Below are positions 1 through 5,014 of a stretch of DNA of 5,014 nucleotides, piece by piece (position 1 is the stretch's first letter; every line of letters starts with the position of its first letter). The notes under the pieces are model-generated. The model was not told the DNA's origin. It made no database searches and worked only from the letters and a program-made list of their open reading frames with translations. This stretch comes from Thermoplasmata archaeon (GTDB lineage Archaea; Thermoplasmatota; DTKX01; GCA-020343715): positions 323,099-328,112 of the forward strand of contig CP070808.1 of NCBI GenBank assembly GCA_020343715.1, read 5' to 3'. Position numbers and translations under genes: made by a program.

Positions 1-433
1 ACCCCGTACATCCTCAAGGCGCCGGACATCGAGGAGGTGAAGGTCACCGTCGTGGCCAGCGAGCACGTGCTCCTATCCGGCAGGACCATCATCTTCAAGT
101 ACCCCCTGTACCACGGACCCGAGTCCGAGACCATCCAGGTGTCCATCTCCTTCAAGGAGTTCGGCGACTCGACCAGCTTCAACGTTCGCATCCTGAACGC
201 CGAGGACGACTTCGTGCTCACCGAGATACCCGACGTGTTCGTGACCGAGACCGTCCCAGAGACGTTCAACATCAAGCAGTACATCATGAACGCCGACGAC
301 ATCGACCGGATCAAGGCGACCACGGACTCCCCCTACGCCGACGTGAACCGCTTCGACATCCAGCTGACCTACCCCGAGGGCTTCACCGGGGACGAGAAGA
401 CCCGCGAGGACATCGTGCGGGTCACCATCTCCG
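1..433 (+). repeat. Long direct repeat, upstream copy (paralogous segment of gene A)
   Basis: Bases 1-433 align without gaps to 4582-5014 at a constant offset of 4581. By hand, 110 of 144 residues are identical. Identity is uneven: about 63% over residues 1-59, 34/36 over residues 60-95, and about 80% after that. The longest exact DNA match is 39 bp (247-285 with 4828-4866), and another is 26 bp (196-221 with 4777-4802). Both copies are in the same frame of their genes, so this is the overlap of two tandem paralogues rather than a non-coding repeat. The repeat is truncated at both window edges and must extend further. Confidence 0.95.
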
Positions 434-1317
434 ACGGCATCAGGACCTACACCCGTCCCGTGACCGTCACCGTGGAGCGCCTGGGCAAGACGCTGCAGCT
501 CAGCGGCATCGGGGACCGTACGGTGTACGTGGACACCGACCTGGTCATCGACCTGGAGCCCTACCTGTTCAACGTGGACGATATCGGGGACGTGACCGCC
601 TCGGTGACGCCGGACACCCACGTGACCAAGGAGGGCTTCGTCTTCACCTTCAACTACCCCTCCATCGTCAGCTTCACGTTCCAGACGGTCACCTTCCGCG
701 CCTACGAGGGCGACGACGTGGCCGAGGAGACGATAACCATCTACATCGAGCAGATCCCGCTGGTCTTCGCCTTCGGTCCCATCGGCTCCATCTCCGTCCT
801 GGAGGACGTGGCATACGAGCTGGACGTGGAGCCGTTCCTCAAGAACATGGAGCCCGGGGTGGAGTACGTCCTTGGCGTCCACTCCGACTATGCGTCCATA
901 GAGGGCTTCGTCATCACGTTCTTCTACGATGTGGAGGAGTCCATGAACCAGATCGTCCGGGTCAACGTCACGGGCGAGAACGGTGACTTCGAGGAGCAGG
1001 ACGTGTACGTACAGGTCAACGCCGTCAACGACCCGCCCGAGATGATAAAACCCCTGGAGGGCAACTACGACGTGGTGGAGGGAGAGCCCGCATTGGTCAT
1101 CGACCTGACGGACCACTTCACCGACGTGGACTCTGCCATCATCGCCTTCGATTGCAACAAGGAGCTCCTGGTCATAGACAGCGAGGCGGGGACGGCCACC
1201 ATCGTGTACGAGGATGGGGCCGTTCAGCCCGAGGATATGGTGGGTGTCATCGTCTACGCCTTCGACCCCGAGGACCCCACTTCCATGTCCGAGTCCAACA
1301 GGTTCAACATCACCTTC
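1..1317 (+). repeat. Array of ~90-residue Ig/cadherin-like beta-sandwich repeats in gene A
   Basis: Equivalent landmark positions occur at bases 226 (EIPDVFVTETVPETFNI), 508 (GIGDRTVYVDTDLVIDLEPY), 781 (PIGSISVLEDVAYELDVEPF) and 1045 (ahead of VVEGEPALVIDLTDHF), giving spacings of 94, 91 and 88 residues. Each unit has the same plan: a short I-P/I-G entry, an acidic VxE/VxED turn, D-hydrophobic-x-P-hydrophobic-hydrophobic, a variable middle, an aromatic F-x-Y-P/F-x-F strand, and an alternating V-x-V exit strand. The repeats are very divergent from one another at sequence level. The final unit carries a D-V-D site after DHFT, as in Ca2+-binding cadherin-like domains. Fold assignment is inferred from pattern, not from a profile search. 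Confidence 0.8.
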
Positions 1318-1485
1318 TACAAGGCGGGTGAGGACCCCGGGCCCGGACCCGGACCCTCGACCCCCGGCGTGCAGGGACCCTCGGGCGGAGGGGGATGGAT
1401 CATCATCGCCCTCCTGGTCCTCGTGGCAGCCGTGGGGGCAGGTTGGATGTACTACCGTCGCCGGAGACCACCGGTGGAGCTGTGA
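1..1485 (+). CDS. Gene A: C-terminal part of a giant membrane-anchored Ig/cadherin-like repeat surface protein (5' end outside window)
   Basis: The frame is open from base 1 to the TGA at 1483-1485, giving 494 residues, and it matches the neighbouring gene from its first codon, so the true start lies upstream. The GTG at 37 is internal. The visible part is a string of divergent ~90-residue beta-rich repeats whose starts (I-P-D/I-G-x followed by E/D-rich and D-hydrophobic-x-PYL-like segments) fall near bases 226, 508, 781 and 1045. The last follows a VNDPP junction typical of cadherin-like/tandem-95 repeats. Then come a Pro/Gly/Ser linker, one hydrophobic helix and an RRRRPPVEL tail. Two N-glycosylation sequons are seen (NVT at 964, NIT at 1306) and only one Cys. 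This is the layout of an archaeal exported protein held in the cytoplasmic membrane by its C-terminus, with the repeats forming an extracellular stalk. Specific ligand unknown; adhesion or cell-surface structure is inference. By collinearity with gene B, about 988 residues are missing upstream. Confidence 0.93.
   Translation, partial: TPYILKAPDIEEVKVTVVASEHVLLSGRTIIFKYPLYHGPESETIQVSISFKEFGDSTSFNVRILNAEDDFVLTEIPDVFVTETVPETFNIKQYIMNADDIDRIKATTDSPYADVNRFDIQLTYPEGFTGDEKTREDIVRVTISDGIRTYTRPVTVTVERLGKTLQLSGIGDRTVYVDTDLVIDLEPYLFNVDDIGDVTASVTPDTHVTKEGFVFTFNYPSIVSFTFQTVTFRAYEGDDVAEETITIYIEQIPLVFAFGPIGSISVLEDVAYELDVEPFLKNMEPGVEYVLGVHSDYASIEGFVITFFYDVEESMNQIVRVNVTGENGDFEEQDVYVQVNAVNDPPEMIKPLEGNYDVVEGEPALVIDLTDHFTDVDSAIIAFDCNKELLVIDSEAGTATIVYEDGAVQPEDMVGVIVYAFDPEDPTSMSESNRFNITFYKAGEDPGPGPGPSTPGVQGPSGGGGWIIIALLVLVAAVGAGWMYYRRRRPPVEL
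1333..1467 (+). other. C-terminal Pro/Gly linker, transmembrane helix and Arg-rich cytoplasmic stop
   Basis: From 1333 the protein runs into a low-complexity D-P-G-P-G-P-G-P segment, then S/T/P/G/Q residues, then four glycines (to 1395). A ~20-residue hydrophobic helix follows (1396-1455, starting WIIIALLVLV and ending GWMYY), then RRRR at 1456-1467 and PPVEL before the stop. The positive cluster after the helix fits an N-out/C-in single-pass anchor. There is no sortase LPXTG motif and no archaeosortase PGF signature; the PGPGPG stretch is a spacer rather than a sorting motif. The adjacent gene probably ends the same way. Confidence 0.88.
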
Positions 1486-1510
1486 GGTCCGACGGTCAAA
1501 TGAATCCCGT

Positions 1511-1539
1511 CCCAGGGGTACGCTGGGCCTTCGGAGCCC
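1511..1539 (+). terminator. Possible hairpin(s) behind gene A
   Basis: Two mutually exclusive small stems sit 25-55 bases after the gene A stop. CCCAG (1511-1515) can pair with CTGGG (1523-1527). GGGCC (1525-1529) can pair with GGAGCCC (1534-1539, one bulged A) around a TTCG tetraloop, a very stable loop in RNA. No strong T-run follows (only a short TTAACCAATCTTTA stretch). It could therefore be a weak terminator, a 3'-end stabiliser or chance in GC-rich DNA. Confidence 0.3.
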
Positions 1540-1541
1540 TT

Positions 1542-1558
1542 AACCAATCTTTATAAAT
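1542..1558 (+). promoter_or_regulatory. Archaeal BRE/TATA promoter of gene B
   Basis: TTTATAAAT at 1550-1558 is a strong match to the archaeal TATA box, directly preceded by a purine/A-containing BRE-like stretch AACCAATC (1542-1549). It is an A/T island in otherwise GC-rich DNA. With the usual spacing, transcription would begin near base 1580, leaving a 5' leader of about 38 nt before the ATG at 1618. This implies gene B is transcribed independently of gene A. No operator palindrome was seen next to the box. Confidence 0.8.
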
Positions 1559-1604
1559 AGCCGTGGGCTTGTATCTGCGACCCAGCCAGTGCTTGGCATA
1601 CTCC

Positions 1605-1611
1605 AGGGGAT
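1605..1611 (+). promoter_or_regulatory. Shine-Dalgarno-like site of gene B
   Basis: AGGGGAT at 1605-1611 matches the archaeal AGGTGAT core with one mismatch and lies 6 nt before the ATG at 1618. It supports that ATG as the start. There is no in-frame ATG, GTG or TTG between the ATG and the upstream in-frame TAG at 1558-1560, so no longer form from those start codons is available. Confidence 0.6.
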
Positions 1612-1617
1612 GTACCT

Positions 1618-1713
1618 ATGAGGAGAAAGGCCATCTTCGCCCGCTTCAGTGCCATCGTCGTCGCCATCATGTTCCTGCTCGTGCCCACCGGCACCACCGA
1701 TGTGGCCACGGCG
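1618..1713 (+). other. Sec signal peptide of gene B
   Basis: Residues 1-32 show a basic n-region (MRRK, plus R9), a hydrophobic core (AIVVAIMFLLV, residues 12-22) and a small-residue c-region ending A-T-A at 30-32 before D33, a good signal peptidase I site. RR at 2-3 is not followed by the Tat consensus, and there is no lipobox Cys, so general Sec export is favoured. Confidence 0.88.
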
Positions 1714-4700
1714 GACACCATCGACACCTTCGCCTCCGGCAAGGCATCGGAGACCTACGACTTCTCCGGCTCAGGAATCAAGGACACCATCTACGTCACC
1801 GTCCCCGTGGACGGCACCGTCATATCCGGTACCATGGACGTGACGGGCCAGGACCACGGAGGGGCCATGTACCCCACGGCGGTCCGGGTGTTCATGGGGG
1901 TCCTGAACAACGAGATATACCGATACCAGGGTCCCGCGTACGGCTCCATGGGCCACCCGCCCATGGTCAATGACGGCCTGACCAAGAAGACCATCGTCTT
2001 CGAGGACTCGGGCACCGACGAGACCATGAAGGTGCGCCTGCCCCGTGGTGCCGACATAGAGACCGCGGAGATCCGGTTCGCCGGCGAGATACAGGACGCG
2101 GGATGGGCCGACCCGGTCAGGCTCTCCCAGCAGGTGGGCACCAACACCGTCCCCATCTCGGTGGGCTACCGGGCGATACCCCAGCTCCTGGACTATGATG
2201 GCGACGGGGACCTGGACCTCCTGTCCGGCGGCAGGATGCAGAACCCCAACCGCTTCCTATTCTTCTACGAGAACACCGGCACCAAGACCAAGCCGAACTG
2301 GACGCTGAACATGGACGATTTCTCCAGCCTGTCCACCTCCGGAGGTTGGTACTCGGCGCCCAAGCTGGTGGACCTGGACGACGACGGCGACCGGGACATG
2401 GTGTTCGGCACCTACTACGGCACGCTGCGCCTTTATTGGAACATCGGCTCTTCGAGCAATCCCAACTGGCACTTCAACGGAACCGGCGTGAACAGCGTCT
2501 TCTATGGCATAGATGAGGGTTACTACGCCACCCCCGACTTCGCCGACATGGACGACGACGACGACGTGGACCTGGCCTACGGCCGGTGGGCCTACCAGGG
2601 CAGCAGCTCCAACGTGGGCGTCTCCTCGTACCGCAACGACTACAACAACGGGGTCTACAGCTGGACCACCCACAACTTCTTCGGGGGGGTGTCCACCGAC
2701 TCCATGTCCCAGCCCCACCTGGTTGACTTCGACTCCGACGGGGACAACGACCTCTTCGTGGGCAACTACAACGGGACCATAGGTTACTACGAGAACACCG
2801 GCACCAAGACCAAGCCGAAGTGGACGAACGTGCCCAAGGTCCAGGGTAACCTGGACGTGGGTACCATGGCAGGCCCCACCACGGGCGACCTGGACGGCGA
2901 CGGTGACCTGGACCTGGTCGTCGGCGCCAGCGACGGGTACTTCTACTTCTACGAGAACCTCAAGTCCTACCCCACCGACCCCAAGCTGGACGTGGGTGCC
3001 GACGGCGACAACGACGCCTCCTTCTCCGGGGAGTTCAAGGGGCCCTCCACCGCCACCGGGATGGCGGACGAGTTCGAGAGCCACCTAAGCGTCAACCCCC
3101 GCCCCGCGTTCCGGGACGGCTGGGGAAACGTCTTCGACGACATAACCCTCAAGGTCTCCTCCGAGAGCCCCGGCAGGCTCGTGGTGGACCAGATAAACAT
3201 CACGTACAGCTACACGAAGACCACCCGCGACTTCGCCGAGACGCTGACGAACTACATCTCGGCCAACAAGGACAAGGCCGACGACGAGGGCAACCTGAAG
3301 GTGCCGATCATCGTCATGTCCTCCACGGCCGGCAAGGTCAAGCTCGACAACCTGAAGATCGTCATCGACCGTGCCCCCAAGTGGTCCGTCATCCCCTCCA
3401 TCTTCGCCATCGACGAGGACACGAAGGACCTGGACCTCATCGACCTGCACGACTACGTGATCGACGACTTCGACTCCCTGGACAAGCTCAAGCTGGAGGT
3501 CGTCCAGGTGGACCAGGTGGGGATAGTGCATGTGACGCTGGAGGACGGCCACTTCGTGGGCGTGGACGCCGAGACGGGCACAGCCAACGACAACTGGAAC
3601 GGGAAGGTCACCGTCTACGCCATCGCGTGGGACACCCGCAACCAGCAGTCCCAGACAAACAAGTTCACCATCGAGATAAGGCCCGTCAACGACGCCCCCA
3701 CCCTGAAGGCGGACCTCCCTGCCGAGCTCCTCGAGGACCAGACCTTCACGGGCCGCCTCGAGGCCCATGACGTGGACGGTGACGCGCTGAAGTTCGAGGC
3801 CTCGGGCTTGCCAGAGGGGATGGAGTTCTCCGAGGAGGGGACGATAAGGTGGACCCCGACCAACTGGGACGTGGGCACGTACACCGTCAGCTTCAAGGTC
3901 ACCGACCCCTCGGGCGAGAGCGCTGAGATCGTGTGGTCCTTCACCGTCGTCAACGTCAACGACCCACCGGTCATCGACCTACCCAAGGAGATAACTGTCA
4001 CCGAGGCTCAGCCCTACTACCTGGACATCGGCAGCGCCATAACCGACATCGACAACGACATCTCCGAGCTGGAGATCATGGTCGAGGGCGCCTCCGGCTG
4101 GGCCATCTACGACGACGACACCATGATGGTCACCATCACCTACCCCAAGGAGTCGGGCATCGAGGAGGACTTCCTCAACGTGATGGTCATGGACATCGAG
4201 GGGGGTGTGGCCGCCGCCGAGGTGTACATCAAGGTCATCCGCGTGGAGAAGCTGGTCCTCCTGGGCATCCCGGACCAGCTCACCGTTGAGGAGGCCACCC
4301 TCACCGTCGACATCAAGCCGTACCTGTACAATGTGGAGGACTGGAACTCCCTATCGATAACCACCACGTCCTCCTACATCGTCGTCTCGGGCACCAAGCT
4401 CATCCTGCATTATCCCCAGGACTCGATCCTCGAGGAGAAGGTCACCGTCACCGCGAAGCAGGGCGACGAGACGGCCAAGGACACCTTCTACGTCACCATC
4501 AAGCAGCTGGGCGAGGACCTGGCCCTGGGCATCATCCCCGACCAGGACGTGCTGGAGGACGAGGTGCATCTGCTGGACATAACCCCGTACATCCTCAAGG
4601 CCCCCAACATCGACGAGGTAGTCGTGACCGTGGAGGCCAGCGAGCACGTGAAGGTGGAGGGAAGGACCCTGGTGTTCAAGTATCCCATGTACTACGGACC

Positions 4701-5014
4701 CGAGTCGGAGCAGGTGACCGTGCGCATCGGGTACCGGGACTTCGGCGACTTCGCCAACTTCAACGTCCGTATCCTAAACGCCGAGGACGACTTCGTGCTC
4801 ACGGAGATACCCGAGGTGTACGTGACGGAGACCGTCCCAGAGACGTTCAACATCAAGCAGTACATCCAGAACGCCTACGACATCAACTACATAACCGCCA
4901 CCACCGACTCGCCCTACGCCAACGTGAACAGCTTCGACATACAGCTTGTCTATCCCGAGGGCTTCACGGGCGACTCGAAGACCCGGGACGATATCGTCCG
5001 GGTCACCATCAGCG
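1618..5014 (+). CDS. Gene B: giant exported VCBS/FG-GAP propeller plus cadherin/Ig-like repeat surface protein (3' end outside window)
   Basis: Open from the ATG at 1618 to the window edge: 1132 complete codons with no stop. Domain order by residue: signal peptide 1-32; N-terminal beta-rich module about 55-160; five VCBS/FG-GAP repeats with Ca2+ loops at 192, 252, 310, 370 and 424; a second module about 451-585; a cadherin-like repeat 588-689; a He_PIG-like Ig domain about 690-779 opened by VNDAP; and further ~90-residue repeats from 780 (VNDPP), 884, 973 and 1064. Sequons NWT 227, NGT 287, NGT 385 and NIT 527 suggest N-glycosylation. No cysteine is seen in the visible part. The protein should be secreted by Sec, bind Ca2+ and display a propeller head on a repeat stalk. 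The cell-surface anchor is expected beyond the window because gene A, its tandem paralogue, ends in a membrane helix. Adhesion or recognition is inferred from the propeller and cadherin-like composition; ligand unknown. Confidence 0.95.
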   Translation, partial: MRRKAIFARFSAIVVAIMFLLVPTGTTDVATADTIDTFASGKASETYDFSGSGIKDTIYVTVPVDGTVISGTMDVTGQDHGGAMYPTAVRVFMGVLNNEIYRYQGPAYGSMGHPPMVNDGLTKKTIVFEDSGTDETMKVRLPRGADIETAEIRFAGEIQDAGWADPVRLSQQVGTNTVPISVGYRAIPQLLDYDGDGDLDLLSGGRMQNPNRFLFFYENTGTKTKPNWTLNMDDFSSLSTSGGWYSAPKLVDLDDDGDRDMVFGTYYGTLRLYWNIGSSSNPNWHFNGTGVNSVFYGIDEGYYATPDFADMDDDDDVDLAYGRWAYQGSSSNVGVSSYRNDYNNGVYSWTTHNFFGGVSTDSMSQPHLVDFDSDGDNDLFVGNYNGTIGYYENTGTKTKPKWTNVPKVQGNLDVGTMAGPTTGDLDGDGDLDLVVGASDGYFYFYENLKSYPTDPKLDVGADGDNDASFSGEFKGPSTATGMADEFESHLSVNPRPAFRDGWGNVFDDITLKVSSESPGRLVVDQINITYSYTKTTRDFAETLTNYISANKDKADDEGNLKVPIIVMSSTAGKVKLDNLKIVIDRAPKWSVIPSIFAIDEDTKDLDLIDLHDYVIDDFDSLDKLKLEVVQVDQVGIVHVTLEDGHFVGVDAETGTANDNWNGKVTVYAIAWDTRNQQSQTNKFTIEIRPVNDAPTLKADLPAELLEDQTFTGRLEAHDVDGDALKFEASGLPEGMEFSEEGTIRWTPTNWDVGTYTVSFKVTDPSGESAEIVWSFTVVNVNDPPVIDLPKEITVTEAQPYYLDIGSAITDIDNDISELEIMVEGASGWAIYDDDTMMVTITYPKESGIEEDFLNVMVMDIEGGVAAAEVYIKVIRVEKLVLLGIPDQLTVEEATLTVDIKPYLYNVEDWNSLSITTTSSYIVVSGTKLILHYPQDSILEEKVTVTAKQGDETAKDTFYVTIKQLGEDLALGIIPDQDVLEDEVHLLDITPYILKAPNIDEVVVTVEASEHVKVEGRTLVFKYPMYYGPESEQVTVRIGYRDFGDFANFNVRILNAEDDFVLTEIPEVYVTETVPETFNIKQYIQNAYDINYITATTDSPYANVNSFDIQLVYPEGFTGDSKTRDDIVRVTIS
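1786..2085 (+). other. N-terminal beta-rich module of gene B
   Basis: Two similar short segments frame this module: TIYVTVP...DVTG (residues 57-77) and TMKVRLPRGADIETAEIRFAG (residues 136-156, only partly quoted as a pattern: T-x-x-V-x-x-P-x-G/D then an alternating strand ending in G). Between them lies YPTAVRVFMG...GPAYGSMG (residues 85 onward). The 'vP-x-(G/A)-x-V-x-x-A-x-hydrophobic-x-hydrophobic-x-G' and 'YP-x-x-x-hydrophobic-x-x-G' signatures resemble a module I recall near the N-termini of many Thermoplasmatota exported proteins. I know of no named function for it. A carbohydrate- or envelope-associated beta-sandwich is a guess. Confidence 0.5.
2265..2304 (+). repeat. 40-bp direct repeat in propeller blade 1
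   Basis: Encodes the YENTGTKTKPNWT strand. It matches 2787-2826 at 39 of 40 bases; the only difference is C2298 versus G2820 (Asn to Lys). The protein motif is common among VCBS blades, but the near-complete DNA identity, synonymous positions included, suggests recent duplication or conversion between blades. Confidence 0.85.
2787..2826 (+). repeat. 40-bp direct repeat in propeller blade 4
   Basis: Second copy of the element at 2265-2304, encoding YENTGTKTKPKWT. The two copies are 522 bp apart, exactly 174 codons or three blades of about 58 residues. The intervening blades have more divergent equivalents (YWNIGSSSNPNWHF at blade 2). Confidence 0.85.
2968..3378 (+). other. Post-propeller beta-rich module (second copy of the N-terminal type)
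   Basis: It opens with YPTDPKLDVGADGDND (residue 451) and continues with F-S-G-x-F-K-G, a segment that could be helical (MADEFESHLS), then ITLKVSSESPGRLVVDQINI (about 510-528) and a related strand pair PIIVMSSTAGKVKLDNLKI (about 563-581). The YPT-x-G plan matches the N-terminal module at residue 85 onward, with the DG-rich turn better preserved here. The 'LDVG-x-DG-x-x-D' and 'V-x-S-x-x-x-G-x-hydrophobic-x-hydrophobic-D-x-hydrophobic' patterns are ones I recall from Thermoplasmatota secreted proteins. The role is unknown; it may join the propeller to the stalk. Confidence 0.5.
3379..5014 (+). repeat. Cadherin/Ig-like repeat stalk of gene B (array continues past window)
   Basis: Repeat landmarks are at residues 588 (KWSVIPSIFAIDEDTKDLDL), 690 (VNDAP, base 3685), 780 (VNDPP, base 3955), 884 (IPDQLTVEEATLTVDIKPYL, base 4267), 973 (IPDQDVLEDEVHLLDITPYI, base 4534) and 1064 (IPEVYVTETVPETFNI, base 4807), about 89-104 residues apart. 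The second unit holds DVDGD (718) and LPEGMEF...GTIRWTPTNWDVGTYT, the He_PIG-like Ig signature; the third has DIDND (810). The first three units are of tandem-95/cadherin type. The later ones form a separate, more uniform subfamily shared with gene A. Ca2+ at the acidic sites would stiffen the rod. Confidence 0.85.
4582..5014 (+). repeat. Long direct repeat, downstream copy (paralogous segment of gene B)
   Basis: Gap-free counterpart of bases 1-433 at an offset of 4581. It covers gene B residues 989-1132. The near-identical core is FNVRILNAEDDFVLTEIP plus VTETVPETFNIKQYI (4759-4866), where only 7 of 108 bases differ, five of them synonymous. The match is cut by the window end, so the remaining part of gene B should follow gene A's sequence from base 434 on. 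Confidence 0.95.

Larger units (their letters stand above)
2173..2960 (+). repeat. Five VCBS/FG-GAP repeats forming a Ca2+-binding beta-propeller
   Basis: Five D-x-D-x-D-G-D-x-D loops occur: DYDGDGDLD (2191), DLDDDGDRD (2371), DMDDDDDVD (2545), DFDSDGDND (2725) and DLDGDGDLD (2887), spaced 60, 58, 60 and 54 residues. Each is followed by a hydrophobic strand and G/S/N-rich turn (LLSGG, MVFGTYYG, LAYGR, LFVGNYNG, LVVGASDG) and an F/Y-Y-E-N or Y-W-N strand. This is the classic FG-GAP/VCBS pattern of integrin-alpha-type propellers, in which the Asp loops hold Ca2+. The third loop has Asp instead of Gly at position 6. Six or seven blades are usual in closed propellers; degenerate blades before residue 192 or after 440 could complete the ring. 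Confidence 0.9.

Noticed and set aside
33..40. GGAGGTGA, a perfect Shine-Dalgarno-like string with a GTG at 37
   Set aside because: It lies inside an open frame whose encoded sequence matches the paralogue from base 1, so it encodes E-E-V within gene A rather than starting a gene.
73..1116. Long antisense open frame (347 codons) opposite gene A
   Set aside because: It is a shadow of GC-rich, strongly C/G-ending codons on the + strand. Its product is Val/Gly/Asp/His-rich without domain character, and the + frame has clear homology to the paralogue.
1333..1395. Archaeosortase (PGF-CTERM-like) or sortase sorting signal
   Set aside because: The Pro/Gly segment lacks PGF or LPXTG, and its spacing to the helix is that of a flexible linker. 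A plain C-terminal membrane anchor explains it.
1610..1621. Mini-ORF ATG-TAC-CTA-TGA overlapping the gene B start
   Set aside because: Only three codons and overlapping the SD-like site. An upstream-peptide role cannot be supported from sequence and chance is more likely.
1563..1973. Forward frame of 136 codons overlapping the start of gene B
   Set aside because: Arg/His/Gly-rich out-of-frame translation. The gene B frame has a signal peptide and recognisable domains over the same bases.
2257..3084. Long antisense open frame (275 codons) opposite the propeller
   Set aside because: Composition (V/G repeats) simply mirrors the repeated Asp/Gly/Thr codons of the VCBS blades; no start signals or domain pattern.
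1..5014. CRISPR array, tRNA/rRNA, transposase or IS ends
   Set aside because: No short regularly spaced palindromic repeats, no RNA-gene motifs and no terminal inverted repeats were seen. All repeats present are in-frame protein repeats.

Overview
The window is a GC-rich, protein-dense stretch (roughly 60% G+C by eye) carrying two very large, same-strand surface-protein genes in tandem. Both are cut by the window edges. The archaeal signs are a TATA box (TTTATAAAT) with an A-containing BRE-like element instead of -10/-35 boxes, a C-terminal Gly-rich linker, membrane helix and Arg cluster, and N-terminal modules of a kind I associate with Thermoplasmatota exported proteins. I infer a high-GC member of that phylum. 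The lineage is inference from style, since no marker gene is present.

Layout: 1-1485 is the 3' end of gene A, made of about five divergent ~90-residue beta-sandwich repeats, then a Pro/Gly linker, one transmembrane helix and RRRRPPVEL-stop. 1486-1617 is a 132-bp intergenic region with possible hairpins, a clear TATA/BRE promoter and a Shine-Dalgarno-like site. 1618-5014 is the 5' three quarters or so of gene B: a Sec signal peptide, an N-terminal module, five Ca2+-binding VCBS/FG-GAP repeats (integrin-alpha-like beta-propeller blades), a second module resembling the N-terminal one, then cadherin/Ig-like repeats including VNDAP/VNDPP junctions and a He_PIG-like domain. It is still open at the window end.

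The key observation is that bases 1-433 and 4582-5014 align without a gap at a constant offset of 4581 bp, at about 76% protein identity by hand count (110/144). The two genes are therefore tandem paralogues. If they are collinear throughout, each encodes about 1480 residues, gene A's missing N-terminus looks like gene B's, and gene B ends in the same linker and membrane anchor as gene A. The joint picture is a pair of long, Ca2+-stabilised, membrane-anchored rods with a propeller head, probably for adhesion or surface recognition. No enzyme, RNA gene, mobile element or CRISPR array is visible.
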